Source: JACKII01 sp965222315
Lineage (GTDB): Bacteria > Pseudomonadota > Alphaproteobacteria > Bin95
NCBI GenBank assembly: GCA_965222315.1
Contig: OZ244951.1
Span: 2,046,001-2,110,000 of the forward strand
DNA length: 64,000 bases
Direction of reading: 5' to 3'
Part shown: piece by piece, positions 8,066 to 19,204 of the stretch
Numbering within the stretch: position 1 is the first letter of the stretch
Layout of the letters: every line of letters starts with the position of its first letter
The notes under the pieces: model-generated
What the model was told of the DNA's origin: nothing
The model's database searches: none
The model's input: the letters and a program-made list of their open reading frames with translations, nothing else
Position numbers and translations under genes: made by a program

Positions 8066-9457
8066 CTAAAGATGCAGGCCGCGGCCGAGCGCCATGAAGG
8101 CCGCTTCCTGGACGGCCTCACTGCGGGAGGGGTGCGCGTGAACCGTGCCGGCCAGGTCTTCCAGCGTCGCGCCCATTTCCAGCGCCAGGGCAAACTCTGC
8201 GGCCAGTTCGGCGACACCCTCGCCAACAGCCTGCATGCCGACCACCAGGTCATTGTCCGCTCTCGCGACCACGCGAACGAAGCCATCGTCGCGGCCAGTG
8301 GTCATGGCGCGGCCATTGGCGCGGAACGGGAAGGTGCCGGTGCTGACCTCAAGTCCCTGTTCGCTTGCCTCGTCCGGTGACAGGCCGGCGGTGACAATTT
8401 CCGGGTCGGTGAAGCAGATTGCTGGAATGCATTGCTTGTCCCATGCCCGCCGCTCGCCAGCCACGATCTCCGCCACCATTTCGCCCTGGGCCATGGCGCG
8501 GTGGGCGAGCATGGGTTCGCCGGTCACGTCGCCGATGGCGTAGACGCCACGCATGGCGGTGCGGCATTGCTCGTCGATGCGTACTGCGCGTCCGTCCATC
8601 TCCAGCGCGATTTCTTCCAGGCCGCATCCGCCGGTTTGGGGGTGGCGGCCAATGGCGACCAAGACCTTATCTGCCGGCAGTCTGCTCTCCTCGCCATCGG
8701 CGCTTTCGACCAGCAACGAATCCCCAACCATGCGCCGGGCTTTCGCACCCAGCAGAACCTCCACACCCAAGGCTTTCAGCCTTTCGGCCACGGGCCGGCT
8801 GAGCGCAGCGTCGTATTGGGGCAGAATGCGGTTTTCTGCCTCTACCACGGTTACGTTCGCGCCGAGCTTCGCATAGGCCGTGCCGATTTCCAGGCCGATA
8901 TAGCCGGCGCCCACGACGATAAGCTTGTCCGGCACGGTCGGCTGGGCAAGCGCCTCGGTTGAGGAGATCACCGGGCCGCCGAAGGGCAGGTCCGGCAGGG
9001 CGACGGTTTCGGAACCGGTTGCGATGACGATTGCCTCCGCCCGCACCGTCTGTTCGCCGGTGATGGTGGAAACCTGGACGGTTTTGCCGTCTTTAAAACG
9101 GGCACTTCCTTCGATGATCTTGACGCCCGCGCCCTTCAACAAGCCCGATACACCGCCGGTCAGACGGCGGACAATGCCGTCTTTCCAGCCCTGGGTCTTG
9201 GCGAATTCCAGGCTTGGCTTGCCGGCCGTGACGCCAGGCACGCCTGCGCCACCCGAGGCTTGGGTGGCCCGATGGAACTCCTCGGCCGCATGGATCAGCG
9301 CCTTGGAGGGAATGCAGCCGATGTTCAGGCAAGTGCCGCCCAGGCTGGCTTTTTCAACCAGAATGGTGTTCAGGCCCAATTGCCCCGCGCGGATGGCGCA
9401 GACATAGCCGCCGGGGCCGCCGCCAATGACCAGCAGCTTGCAGGTGATTTCCGGCAT
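8066..9457 (-). CDS. lpdA: Dihydrolipoyl dehydrogenase (E3) of the branched-chain complex
   Basis: 463 aa. ATG 9457 is chosen because GGAGGATTGAGCCG precedes it and the FAD motif VIGGGPGGYVCAIRAG follows at once. The redox disulfide is in GGTCLNIGCIPSK. The NAD-binding motif VVGAGYIGLEIGTAYAKLG and the C-terminal HAHPSRSEAVQEAA (catalytic His-Pro and Glu) are complete. The enzyme reoxidises the lipoyl group of E2 and makes NADH. It is the last gene of the E1alpha-E1beta-E2-E3 operon, four bases after the E2 stop, so it is probably the dedicated E3 of this complex. Confidence 0.95.
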   Translation of the reverse strand: MPEITCKLLVIGGGPGGYVCAIRAGQLGLNTILVEKASLGGTCLNIGCIPSKALIHAAEEFHRATQASGGAGVPGVTAGKPSLEFAKTQGWKDGIVRRLTGGVSGLLKGAGVKIIEGSARFKDGKTVQVSTITGEQTVRAEAIVIATGSETVALPDLPFGGPVISSTEALAQPTVPDKLIVVGAGYIGLEIGTAYAKLGANVTVVEAENRILPQYDAALSRPVAERLKALGVEVLLGAKARRMVGDSLLVESADGEESRLPADKVLVAIGRHPQTGGCGLEEIALEMDGRAVRIDEQCRTAMRGVYAIGDVTGEPMLAHRAMAQGEMVAEIVAGERRAWDKQCIPAICFTDPEIVTAGLSPDEASEQGLEVSTGTFPFRANGRAMTTGRDDGFVRVVARADNDLVVGMQAVGEGVAELAAEFALALEMGATLEDLAGTVHAHPSRSEAVQEAAFMALGRGLHL

Positions 9458-9461
9458 CGGC

Positions 9462-10759
9462 TCAATCCTCCACAAAGATCATGGCAGGGGTTTCCAACAA
9501 GCCTTTTAGCGTGTGGACGAATTGGGCAGCGTTCCAGCCATCGACAACCCGGTGATCAAAGCTGCAAGAAAGGTTCATCATCTTGCGAGGCTGGAACGCT
9601 GCGCCGTCCCACACGGGCCGGGTGGCGATCTTGTTGACGCCGACGATGGCCACCTCCGGATGGTTGATGACCGGCGTCGTCGCAATCGCGCCGAGCGGCC
9701 CCAGCGAGGTGATGGTGATGGTGGAGCCGGTCAGTTCATCACGGCTTGCCTGGCCGTTGCGCGCCGCTTCTGACACGCGGGCCAGTTCCGCCGCACAGTT
9801 CCAAATGTTTAGCGACTCGGCGTGGTGGATCACCGGCACCATCAGACCCGCATCGGTCTGGGTGGCGATGCCGATGTGCAGGCCGCCATGCTGATGGATG
9901 GTCTCTGTCTCCTCGTCATAGAGGGCGTTGACCTCTGGATGCCCGACAACGGCTTTCACCATGGCGCGCATCAGGAAGGGCAGGATGGTGAGCCGGGGGC
10001 GGTCGTCCCGCTTGGTCCGGTTCATGCTGGCGCGCAGTTCTTCCAGAGCGGAGACATCGATTTCTTCCACGATGGAGTAGTGCGGAATGCTGCGCTTGGA
10101 GAGCGCCATCTTGGCGGCGATGCGCCGGCGGAGGCCGACGACCTTGATTTCCCGGACGCTGGTATTGGCAGCGAGACCAGCACCTGCCCGTGTGCCCGGC
10201 CCCTGCTTGAAGAACGCTTCCAGGTCGGTATGAGTGATCCGTCCCGCAGGACCGGTGCCCGGTACCTGGCGCAGATCAACACCGCCGTCGCGCGCCCGTT
10301 TGCGAACAGCCGGCGACGCCAGGGGGCGTTGGCCCTCACCTCGGGGCGGGCCACTGCCGCGGCCTGGAGGCGGTAGAAGCGATGGCGGGGCGGAAGGCGA
10401 GGAGCGGGAAGGCTGAGCCGCCTCTTGGGGCTTGGGCGCTGCCTGTTCAGGTTCGGGTTCAGGCTCCGTTGGCGGGGAGGCTTCGAGCGGGCTTGCATCG
10501 GCGACGGCATTGCCCTCGCCCTCCACCTCCATGCGGATTAACTCAGCGCCGACGGCCAGGGTATCGCCGATAGCCCCGCCCAGGCGCAGAACCTTGCCAT
10601 CGGCGGGCGCGGGTATTTCAACCGTCGCCTTGTCGGTCATGACGGCGACCAGCACGTCGTCTTCCCGCACCAGGTCGCCTTCCTTGACGTGCCATTCGAC
10701 CAGTTCAGCCTCGGCCACGCCCTCGCCGACGTCCGGCAGTTTGATGGAAAGCTCGCCCA

Positions 10760-10760
<1 letters not shown>
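9462..10760 (-). CDS. bkdB: Branched-chain 2-oxoacid dehydrogenase E2 (lipoyl acyltransferase)
   Basis: 432 aa with the usual E2 layout. One N-terminal lipoyl domain has the modified Lys in VMTDKATVEIPAP (about residue 45). A Pro/Glu/Ser-rich linker follows, then a peripheral-subunit-binding domain (LASPAVRKRARDGGVDL..VPGTGPAGRIT). The C-terminal catalytic domain carries the active-site FDHRVVDGW. The domain moves acyl groups from E1 to CoA. The start codon shares one base with the E1beta stop, indicating coupled translation. Similarity of both E1 partners to the BCKDH type supports branched-chain rather than pyruvate substrates. Confidence 0.93.
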
Positions 10761-11776
<1,016 letters not shown>

Positions 11777-11779
11777 GGC

Positions 11780-13012
11780 TCAGATCCCCGCATCGTGGCG
11801 TTGGCGGATCAGGTGCGGCGGCATGGTGGCGTAGACATCCTCGAACATGTCTCGTGCGGATGGATGGCCCCCTGAATGGAGCGTGCCTAGTGCTTCCGCC
11901 TCGCGCTGGGCGGCGATGACGGTGTCGCGCACTTCGGCTTCGGCTTGCTTGTGCCGCTCTTCCGTCCAGAGGCCGCGGGCGATCAGATGGGCTTTCAGGC
12001 GCAGGATGGGATCGCCGAGCGGCCAGGCGTCGCTCTCTGCCTTGGGCCGGTAGGCGCTGGGATCATCGGAGGTCGAGTGCCCGCCGACTCGGTAGGTCAC
12101 GTACTCGACCAGCGTTGGCCCCAGATTGCACCGCGCCCGCTCGGCTGCCCAGGAGGCAACCGCGTGTACAGCCAGATAGTCATTGCCGTCGACCCGCAGG
12201 GATGGGATGCCGAAGCCATGCCCCCGGGAGGCGAACGTGCCGGAGCCCCCCTTTGCTATGCCTTGGAATGTCGAGATCGCCCACTGATTGTTGACGATGT
12301 TGAGGACCACGGGCGCCTTGTATGTGGAGGCGAAGACCAGCGCGGCGTGAAAGTCGTTTTCGGCGGTCGAGCCGTCGCCGATCCAGGCCGCCGCGATCTT
12401 GGTGTCCTGGCTGATAGCCGACGCCATCGCCCAGCCGACCGCCTGAATGTACTGGGTTGCCAGATTACCGGAAATGGAGAAGAAGCCGTGCTCTTTCGAC
12501 GAATACATGACCGGCAGTTGCCGGCCCTTCAGCGGGTCGCCCTCGTTCGAATAGACCTGACACATCATGTCTTTGAGCGGATAGCCGCCCGCGATCAACA
12601 GCCCCGCCTGCCGGTAGGTGGGAAAGTTCATGTCGCCCGGCGCGAGCGCGGTGCGGAAGGCGCAACTAATCGCTTCCTCCCCCAGGTGCTGCATGTAGAA
12701 CGAGGTCTTGCCCTGGCGCTGGGCCTGCAACATGCGGGCGTCGAACGTGCGGAGTGTCATCATTTGGCGCAGCCCGTCCAGCAACGCTTCGTCCGTCAGC
12801 GTGCCGGCCCATGGCCCTACGGCCGCGCCGTTGCGGTCGAGCACGCGGATAATGGTGTAGGCCATGTCGCGGATTTCGCGGGGGTCCACATCGACAGGCG
12901 GCCGGTCCACCGACCCCGCCGGCGGAAAGGTGACGTGGGAGTAGTCGGGCGTATCGCCCGGCCGCCATTCCGGCTCGGGCACTTGCAGCGATAGAGGTGC
13001 GTGTTCCGACAT
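11780..13012 (-). CDS. bkdA1: Branched-chain 2-oxoacid dehydrogenase E1 alpha subunit
   Basis: 410 aa from ATG 13012, preceded by GGAAAGGAA; a GTG two codons upstream is also possible. The ThDP/Mg site is in AAWIGDGSTAEND followed by VVLNIVNNQWAIST. The phosphorylation-loop-like stretch YVTYRVGGHSTSDDPSAYR is characteristic of branched-chain E1alpha. The long N-terminal extension before FDARMLQAQRQGK is typical of BCKDH rather than PDH. It is the first gene of the operon; its promoter should lie in 13013-13230, where I see no strong consensus and no identifiable regulator. Confidence 0.94.
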   Translation of the reverse strand: MSEHAPLSLQVPEPEWRPGDTPDYSHVTFPPAGSVDRPPVDVDPREIRDMAYTIIRVLDRNGAAVGPWAGTLTDEALLDGLRQMMTLRTFDARMLQAQRQGKTSFYMQHLGEEAISCAFRTALAPGDMNFPTYRQAGLLIAGGYPLKDMMCQVYSNEGDPLKGRQLPVMYSSKEHGFFSISGNLATQYIQAVGWAMASAISQDTKIAAAWIGDGSTAENDFHAALVFASTYKAPVVLNIVNNQWAISTFQGIAKGGSGTFASRGHGFGIPSLRVDGNDYLAVHAVASWAAERARCNLGPTLVEYVTYRVGGHSTSDDPSAYRPKAESDAWPLGDPILRLKAHLIARGLWTEERHKQAEAEVRDTVIAAQREAEALGTLHSGGHPSARDMFEDVYATMPPHLIRQRHDAGI

Positions 13013-13234
13013 GATCACGTTCCTTTCCGGTCACAGCCTCGCGATGCTCAGGCGGATTCTGCGCAGGTGCGATGGCGGCCAAGTTTGTTCGCTGGCCTAG
13101 ATGTGGGTGGCATACCGGCTTTTGACCAACGAAACCGGTTATGACCTAGGGCACGTTATCAAAGACGGCCGCCCTGCGCGCCTATTAAGCGGGGCAACCA
13201 GTGTCTGTCCATTCGCTACGCCGAGCGCCGCTAA

Positions 13235-13405
13235 GAGCTCGACTCGAAAATCGATCAGGAATGTCGATATCTTGCGAGGCGTAGGGCGTAGACGTATGTG
13301 AGCGACGTTGACCCAAGCCTCGGCAGAAGCGATGGAATTCTTCGCCAGTCTGCGGCATCGGCCGAGCCAGGCGAAGGTGCGTTCCACAATCCAGCGATCC
13401 GGCCA
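13235..13405 (-). pseudogene. IS5-family (IS1031-type) transposase 3' remnant
   Basis: The minus strand encodes RWIVERTFAWLGRCRRLAK and SAEAWVNVAHIRL, nearly the same as the C-terminus of the intact IS5-family transposase at 43.0-43.9 kb. The end of the element is recognisable: TAA then GAGCTCGACTCGAAAA (13232-13250), matching the terminal repeat of that IS. The rest of the element is gone; its inner end runs directly into an IS256-type fragment. Confidence 0.8.
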
Positions 13406-13520
13406 GCGCGCGCCCTTCGCTCCGCCAATTACTCGTTCTTTTTCGGCCTCCATCAGCCGTTCAGCCGCAAAAGCCAGCATGTCGCGCACTGAATCAGCGT
13501 CCGCGCTGTTTTCTACAAGT
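13406..13520 (-). pseudogene. IS256-family transposase N-terminal remnant
   Basis: The minus strand reads LVENSADADSVRDMLAFAA then ERLMEAEKE, the conserved N-terminal opening of IS256-family (mutator) transposases. It is cut after about 35 residues and fused in frame to the IS5 remnant, leaving a hybrid open frame with no expected function. Confidence 0.6.
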
Positions 13521-13805
13521 TAAATCAGAGCCATCCTCTCGTCGGCCATTGGCATCTCCGGATCGGTTTCGAGCTTTGCGACAAGAACCTCTGCCGAAGA
13601 TAGGCAATGATTGCCCACGCCGGCCTCCCTCTGTTACAGCGCTATGGGAGGCGTGCATGTGGACGGCGTTGCTGCCGCCTGCTGTTTACACCCCGCTATG
13701 GGACACGGCTGGAGGCACCTGCAGTGTGTTGTTGACTATCTCTGTCCAAGCCCTGAACCTGTTCGTGAAATGCACTTTCGCGCTTCAGGCAAGGAGGCCT
13801 ACTTC

Positions 13806-14726
13806 ATGAACTCGGAATGGACGGTCTGGCTGAACGGTGAAATGGTTCCCGAAACCCAGGCGCGGGTGCCGTTTCGGGACCGCGGCTTCAAATACGGCGA
13901 CGCTGCTTTTGATACGACCCGCACCTTCGGCCACAAGATTTTCAAGCTGGAAGAGCACCTGGACCGCTTCTGGCGCTCCCTGAACTACCTCCAGATCGAT
14001 CCCGGCATCAGCAAGGCCGCGCTGATCGAAGCGACGGAGCAGGTGGCGGAAGCGAACTTGAAAATGGTCGGCCAGGACGAGGACATCTGGCTGACCCAGC
14101 GCGTGACACGCGGCCTCGACCCCAGCGACCGCGAGCGTTGGCCCGGATACCCGGAGCGTACGGTGATCGTGGAGGCGTCTCCCCTGCCGCTCCGCCAGCG
14201 TTCGGAACTCTACCGCAAGGGCCTGAAGGTCATCACGCCCGCGACCCGGCGCACGCCGCCGGACTCGCTCAGCCCGCGCGCCAAGACACACAACTACCTG
14301 AACCTGATCATGGGCGATTTGGAGGTGCAGGCGCAGGACCCGGATGCCATGGCGATCCTGCTGGACACTAACGGCAGCTTCTCGGAGGGCAAGGGTTCCA
14401 ACATCTTCTTCGTGAAGGATGGCGCAATCCAGACACCGAAGGAACGCTACGTCCTGCCGGGCGTCAGCCGCGAGACAACGTTCGACCTCGCCCGCGCTGC
14501 CGGCCTGCGGGTGGAGGAAACCGATCTCGACATGTTTGACGCGCTCGGCAGCGCGGAGTCATTCATCACCTCGACCAGCTTTTGCATTTGCCCGGTGTCT
14601 AGCATCAACGGCGTCACCATTGGCGACGGCCAGGTGCCTGGACCGGTCACGAAGCAGCTGATCGACGCCTATGTCGATTTCGTTGGCTTCGACTGGCACG
14701 AGCAATACTTGCGCGCCGGAAACTGA
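13806..14726 (+). CDS. Class IV aminotransferase (branched-chain/D-amino-acid aminotransferase fold)
   Basis: 306 aa. ATG 13806 follows a strong AAGGAGG about 9 bp upstream; the longer frame upstream is noncoding. VPFRDRGFKYGDAAFDTTRTF is the standard fold-IV opening. The PLP Lys is in SPRAKTHNYLNLIMGDLEVQA, and GSFSEGKGSNIFFVKDG and PGVSRETTFDLAR are the conserved phosphate-binding segments. It transaminates an amino acid to its 2-oxo acid; branched-chain specificity would fit the adjacent BCKDH operon but is not proven. The next gene, a 5-oxoprolinase-like fusion, follows after 41 bp and is probably cotranscribed. Confidence 0.85.
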   Translation: MNSEWTVWLNGEMVPETQARVPFRDRGFKYGDAAFDTTRTFGHKIFKLEEHLDRFWRSLNYLQIDPGISKAALIEATEQVAEANLKMVGQDEDIWLTQRVTRGLDPSDRERWPGYPERTVIVEASPLPLRQRSELYRKGLKVITPATRRTPPDSLSPRAKTHNYLNLIMGDLEVQAQDPDAMAILLDTNGSFSEGKGSNIFFVKDGAIQTPKERYVLPGVSRETTFDLARAAGLRVEETDLDMFDALGSAESFITSTSFCICPVSSINGVTIGDGQVPGPVTKQLIDAYVDFVGFDWHEQYLRAGN

Positions 14727-14767
14727 CCATCGTCTTAAACCCCCTCCGAACAGCGGGCAAGCCTTCC

Positions 14768-17700
14768 ATGTCCTCAGAATCCGGCGGCCTGGCCGCTCTC
14801 GCCGCGCCTTGGCGGATCGGCGTCGATGTCGGCGGCACCTTTACCGACCTGGTGCTGACGGATAGCGCCGCCCGGAGCCTGGTGGTCAAGGTGCCCTCCG
14901 TCCCCTCTGACCCCAGCCAAGGTGTGCTGGCGGCGCTGGAGCGGCTCGCGGGCAATCTCGGTTGCATGGTGACGGACGTGCTGGCGGACTGCGCCCTGTT
15001 CGTTCATGGCTCAACGGTGGCGACCAACACCATGCTGGAAGGCAAGGGTGCCACTGTTGGACTGCTGACGACGGCGGGCTTCCGCGACGCGCTTGAAATC
15101 CGCCGCGGCCTGCGGGAGGACCAGTGGAACCATCGGGAGCCGTTCGCGCCGGTGCTGGTCCCCCGGTACCTGCGCCTGGGCGTCGGCGGGCGGACCGATA
15201 GCGACGGCAGCGAGCACGAGCCCCTGCGTCTCGGCGATGTGGACGAGGCTCTTACGGCGTTCCGCAGCGAAGGTGTGGAGGCGGTTGCCGTCGCCTTCTT
15301 CAACAGCTTCCTGAACGGCGCGCACGAGAAAGCCGCAGCCTCCCGCTTGCGCCAGCAGTGGCCGGAGGCTTGGGTGACGGAATCCGCCGCTCTCTCCCCG
15401 ACACTGGGAGAGTACGAGCGCACTTCCACTGCGGTAGTGAACGCCTGCCTCTCGCCACGCATCGTCTCCTATCTACGCTCGTTGGACGAGCAATTGCGCA
15501 GTTTGGGCCTGAAGCCGCCGCTGTTGCTGGTGCAGTCGAACGGCGGTGCGATCTCGGTGGAGCAGGTAGCGCCCCGCCCGGTCAACCTGCTGCTGAGCGG
15601 CCCGGCGGCGGCGGTCGGTGCGCTGAACTACTACCGTGGTCTGCTGGAGCAGGGCGAGACGGGCGGCAATGATCCCGGCAACCTCATATCCATGGAAATC
15701 GGCGGCACGTCCTGTGATGTACTGCTAATGTCGGCGGGCCAGGTGGCGATGAAGGACGATCTGATGATCGCCGGCTATCACGTCTCCACCCCGGCGATCG
15801 ACATCCACACCATCGGCGCGGGCGGCGGCACGATTGCGGGCGTGGATGGGGCGGGCATGCTTTATGTGGGTCCTCAGGGTGCGGGCGCGGACCCCGGTCC
15901 CGCGTGCTACGGCAAGGGCGGCGAAAACCCGACTGTCACCGACGCGCAACTGGTGCTGGGCAGGCTCCGCGCCGGGGCCTATGCCGAGGCTGGGCTGACG
16001 CTGGACCTGGAGGCGGCGCGGCGAGCTATACAGACAAAGGTCGCCGACCTGCTCAGGCTTTCGGTGGAGGATGCCGCGGTCGGCATCATTGCGCTCCTGG
16101 AACAGAACCTGCTGCACGCGGTTGAGTACATCTCCATCGAACGCGGGCACGCGCCCAGGCTGTTTACGCTGGTTGCGGCGGGCGGCGCCGGGCCGATGCA
16201 CGGGGTGAGCGTCGCGCGCGGACTCGGCTGCGAACGGGTCTACGTGCCGCGCGATGCGGGTGCGCTCTGCGCTGTCGGGATGCTGCATGCGGACGTGCGC
16301 CAGGATTTCCAGCGGTTCCTGCGTGGTGCCTTGGATGATCTGGACCCAAAGGTGGTTGAAACCGACCTGGCAGGACTGGACGCACAGGCGCTGGAAGCCA
16401 TGCAGGCCGAGGGCTTCGGCGGGGACCAGGTGGCGTTGGAGCACGCCATTGACCTGCACTACACCGGCCAGCTTTCCTCCCTGCGCGTGATCCTGCCTGC
16501 GGGCGGCTTCGATACGAAGGCCGTGCGGGAGGTGTTCGAGACGGAATACCAGCGCCTCTATGGCCATGTGCAACCGGACGGCACGATCATGAGCGCCTCC
16601 CTCCGCGTCGCCGCCCGTGCCGCCACCGGCACGCCCAAGGCCAAGGCGGGCCATGCTCCCGCTGCCTCCTCCGCTGAGCCGCAAGAACGCCGGCAAGTCT
16701 GGCATGAGGGGCGTGGCATGCTGGAGACTGCGGTCTATGGCGGCACGGCGCTCGGCCTCGGCGCGACTGTCGAAGGGCCTGCCGTGATCGAGGAACGTAC
16801 GACCACCGTCCTGCTCGGTCCTGGCGACCGCCTCGCCGTCGATGGCGCAGGCAATTTCATGATCCAGGTGGCGGAGGCTGCCGAGGCCGCAGAACACGCC
16901 CGGCAAGCTGCCCCGGAAGAAAAGCTCGACCCGGTCATCCTGGCGCTATTGCAGAACCGGCTCGACCAGATCAGCAAGCATATGGGCTGGGTCATGACCC
17001 GCACGGCCCGCAGCCCAATCTTCAGCCAGAGCCACGACTTCTCCTGCTACGTCACCACGCCGGATGGCACGCTGGTCGCCAATGCTGACGGCATCCCTAT
17101 TCACACCGGCGGCGGCGGCTTTGCCGTACGGGCGTTGCTGCGTGACTTCGAGGGACGGATCAATCCGGAGGACGTGTTCATCCTCTCCGACCCCTATGTC
17201 GCGGGCGGTAACCATTTGCCGGACTGGGTGATCGCGCGGCCGATCTTCGTCGGCGAACCCGCGCGGCTCGCGGGCTTCTGCTGCAACCGCGCCCACCAGT
17301 CCGACATCGGCGGTGGCCTCGCCGGCACCTACAACCCGGAGGCGACCGAGATCTGGCATGAGGGCATTCGCCTGCCGGTGATGAAGTTGGTGGACCGTGG
17401 CGAGTTGCGGGACGACCTCTGGAAGTTGCTGCTCATCAACTCCCGCACGTCGGAGCTTCTGGACGGAGACCTCCGCGCCATGTTGGGCTCGACCCGTGTC
17501 GGCAGCGAGCGGGTGGCGGCGTTGGCGGGCGAGCTTGGCCTGGAATCCTACTTCGCCCATCTGGCCGGCGTGCTCGACCATGCCGACGCCCGCATGCGGG
17601 AGGCCGTGCGGGCGCTACCGGACGGCACCTATCTGGGAGAGGACAGCACCGACAACGATTGCTTCGACAAGATCGAGACCGCAATCCGCGTCGCGCTAAC

Positions 17701-18589
17701 GGTTGAGGGCGACCGGCTGACGCTGGATTTCTCGAAAAGCGACCCGCAGATGCGAGGCTTCAAGAACTCCTCGCTCGCCAACACCTACTCGGCGGCGTTC
17801 CTGGCGCTTTCCTCCTTCTTCGACACCGACATTCCACGGAACGAGGGCACCTACCGCTGCGTTGAGATTATCGCGCCTAAAGGCTCCATCGTGAACGCGA
17901 AGCCACCCGCGCCGATGACCATGAACACGGTATTCGTAGCCCACGAGATCGTACACGCGGTCTGGCGCGCGCTGGCCCTGGCCTGCCCGGAACGCGCCTG
18001 CGCCGGTTGGGCTAAAACCACCCATAATCATATCGCCGCACAGAACGAGGACGGTAGTTCCTGGGTCATGTATCAGTGGCATGCCATGGGCACGCCGGGC
18101 GCGACCGCGGAGCGGGACGGTTTCCCGCAGATGGGTCACCTGATCTCATTGGGCGGCCTCGACCTGCCGAACCTGGAGTTCCATGAACAACTCTTTCCCG
18201 TGCGCTACCGCCGCTGGGAGCTGCGCGCCGACGCGGCCGGTCCGGGCGCGAAGCGCGGCGGCACCGGCGTGCGGTACGAGGCGGACGTGCTGGTGCCTTG
18301 TACCTGGTCCTTCCGGGCGGAAGGGCTGGAGACGCCGTCCGCCTATGGCGTCCAGGGCGGCGGCTATGGCGCCAAGGGCGAACAGCGGATAGAGCCCGCT
18401 GATGGCGAGGCCTTCACCCCACCGAAATACGGGGTCCGCCGCCTCGGTCCGGCCCGCATCATCGCAGAGACGCCGGGCGGTGGCGGCTGGGGCGATCCGA
18501 AAGACCGCCCACACGAGGCCGTACTGCGCGACGTGCGCGACGGGGTGCTTAGCCCCGAAGCTGCAAAGCGCGACTACAGTATGGGTTAG
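14768..18589 (+). CDS. Fused hydantoinase A/B (5-oxoprolinase-like) ATP-dependent amidohydrolase
   Basis: 1273 aa, close to the length of single-chain 5-oxoprolinases. Residues 15-700 are HyuA-like: the ATP-binding loop IGVDVGGTFTDLVLTD, then TVATNTMLEGKGA, SMEIGGTSCDVLLM and IERGHAPRLFTLVAAGGAGPMH. From about residue 718 the HyuB-like half begins (LDPVILALLQNRLDQIS, then RTARSPIFSQSHDFSC, GDEWHAMGTPG-like and GPGAKRGGTGVRYE blocks). Such enzymes use ATP to open a cyclic imide/amide such as 5-oxoproline or a hydantoin. In many bacteria the two halves are separate genes; here they are one chain. Pairing with a class IV aminotransferase suggests amino-acid salvage. The exact substrate is not predictable. 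Confidence 0.9.
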   Translation: MSSESGGLAALAAPWRIGVDVGGTFTDLVLTDSAARSLVVKVPSVPSDPSQGVLAALERLAGNLGCMVTDVLADCALFVHGSTVATNTMLEGKGATVGLLTTAGFRDALEIRRGLREDQWNHREPFAPVLVPRYLRLGVGGRTDSDGSEHEPLRLGDVDEALTAFRSEGVEAVAVAFFNSFLNGAHEKAAASRLRQQWPEAWVTESAALSPTLGEYERTSTAVVNACLSPRIVSYLRSLDEQLRSLGLKPPLLLVQSNGGAISVEQVAPRPVNLLLSGPAAAVGALNYYRGLLEQGETGGNDPGNLISMEIGGTSCDVLLMSAGQVAMKDDLMIAGYHVSTPAIDIHTIGAGGGTIAGVDGAGMLYVGPQGAGADPGPACYGKGGENPTVTDAQLVLGRLRAGAYAEAGLTLDLEAARRAIQTKVADLLRLSVEDAAVGIIALLEQNLLHAVEYISIERGHAPRLFTLVAAGGAGPMHGVSVARGLGCERVYVPRDAGALCAVGMLHADVRQDFQRFLRGALDDLDPKVVETDLAGLDAQALEAMQAEGFGGDQVALEHAIDLHYTGQLSSLRVILPAGGFDTKAVREVFETEYQRLYGHVQPDGTIMSASLRVAARAATGTPKAKAGHAPAASSAEPQERRQVWHEGRGMLETAVYGGTALGLGATVEGPAVIEERTTTVLLGPGDRLAVDGAGNFMIQVAEAAEAAEHARQAAPEEKLDPVILALLQNRLDQISKHMGWVMTRTARSPIFSQSHDFSCYVTTPDGTLVANADGIPIHTGGGGFAVRALLRDFEGRINPEDVFILSDPYVAGGNHLPDWVIARPIFVGEPARLAGFCCNRAHQSDIGGGLAGTYNPEATEIWHEGIRLPVMKLVDRGELRDDLWKLLLINSRTSELLDGDLRAMLGSTRVGSERVAALAGELGLESYFAHLAGVLDHADARMREAVRALPDGTYLGEDSTDNDCFDKIETAIRVALTVEGDRLTLDFSKSDPQMRGFKNSSLANTYSAAFLALSSFFDTDIPRNEGTYRCVEIIAPKGSIVNAKPPAPMTMNTVFVAHEIVHAVWRALALACPERACAGWAKTTHNHIAAQNEDGSSWVMYQWHAMGTPGATAERDGFPQMGHLISLGGLDLPNLEFHEQLFPVRYRRWELRADAAGPGAKRGGTGVRYEADVLVPCTWSFRAEGLETPSAYGVQGGGYGAKGEQRIEPADGEAFTPPKYGVRRLGPARIIAETPGGGGWGDPKDRPHEAVLRDVRDGVLSPEAAKRDYSMG

Positions 18590-18624
18590 AGGAGACGCTC
18601 TATATGCGAGACCGAGCGTACCCC

Positions 18625-18975
18625 TTACGGTCGGCCAACTTCCACCCGCATCAGCTCCGTGCCCAGCACCAGATCGCAGCGCAGATCGCAGTGGTCGACC
18701 ACATCCTCATAGCTGAGCGCGATGCCAAACCCCCGCTGCCCGACCAGCGTAGGGACATTGTGAACGATCCGCTCTGCCGTCATGCCATCCCGGAACCAGG
18801 CAGCGAAGCGCCAAGTTAGGTCGATCGCCCTGTGCGTCGCTCCGAATTGCAACGTGCCTGCATCCGGACTGATAGCCCAGCCTTCGAAATCGCCTACCAC
18901 GTCTCGACGCTCAAAGCGCGCAAACAACATCGGTTTCGGATTGCGCTCTGTCAGGATCGGAGGCTCCTTTGATAT
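18625..18975 (-). pseudogene. IS1380-family transposase N-terminal fragment
   Basis: The minus strand reads LTERNPKPMLFARFERRDVV, then SPDAGTLQFGATHRAIDL, VPTLVGQRGFGIALSYEDV and VDHCDLRCDLVLG. This is the typical first ~100 residues of IS1380-family DDE transposases. The frame stops shortly after, and the catalytic core is missing. It marks a mobile-element scar between the 5-oxoprolinase gene and the autotransporter. Confidence 0.7.
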
Positions 18976-19204
18976 CAGTGCAGGTGACCTCGTTGTCGGC
19001 ACGCGCAAACGTCACTTTGAATTCTCGGAGGGCTGGATTGAAAAATTGATCTTACGTCGTTAACCGCACATGAGGTACGCTTAATGAGGAAGGTTCCACT
19101 GCCTATATATTTGCCCTCACATTGATGGATAATAGTCGAATGTATCGTAAGATTATTGTATCTTATTTTGATGGGTGCTGCATATCGTGATAAATTTTCA
19201 TACA

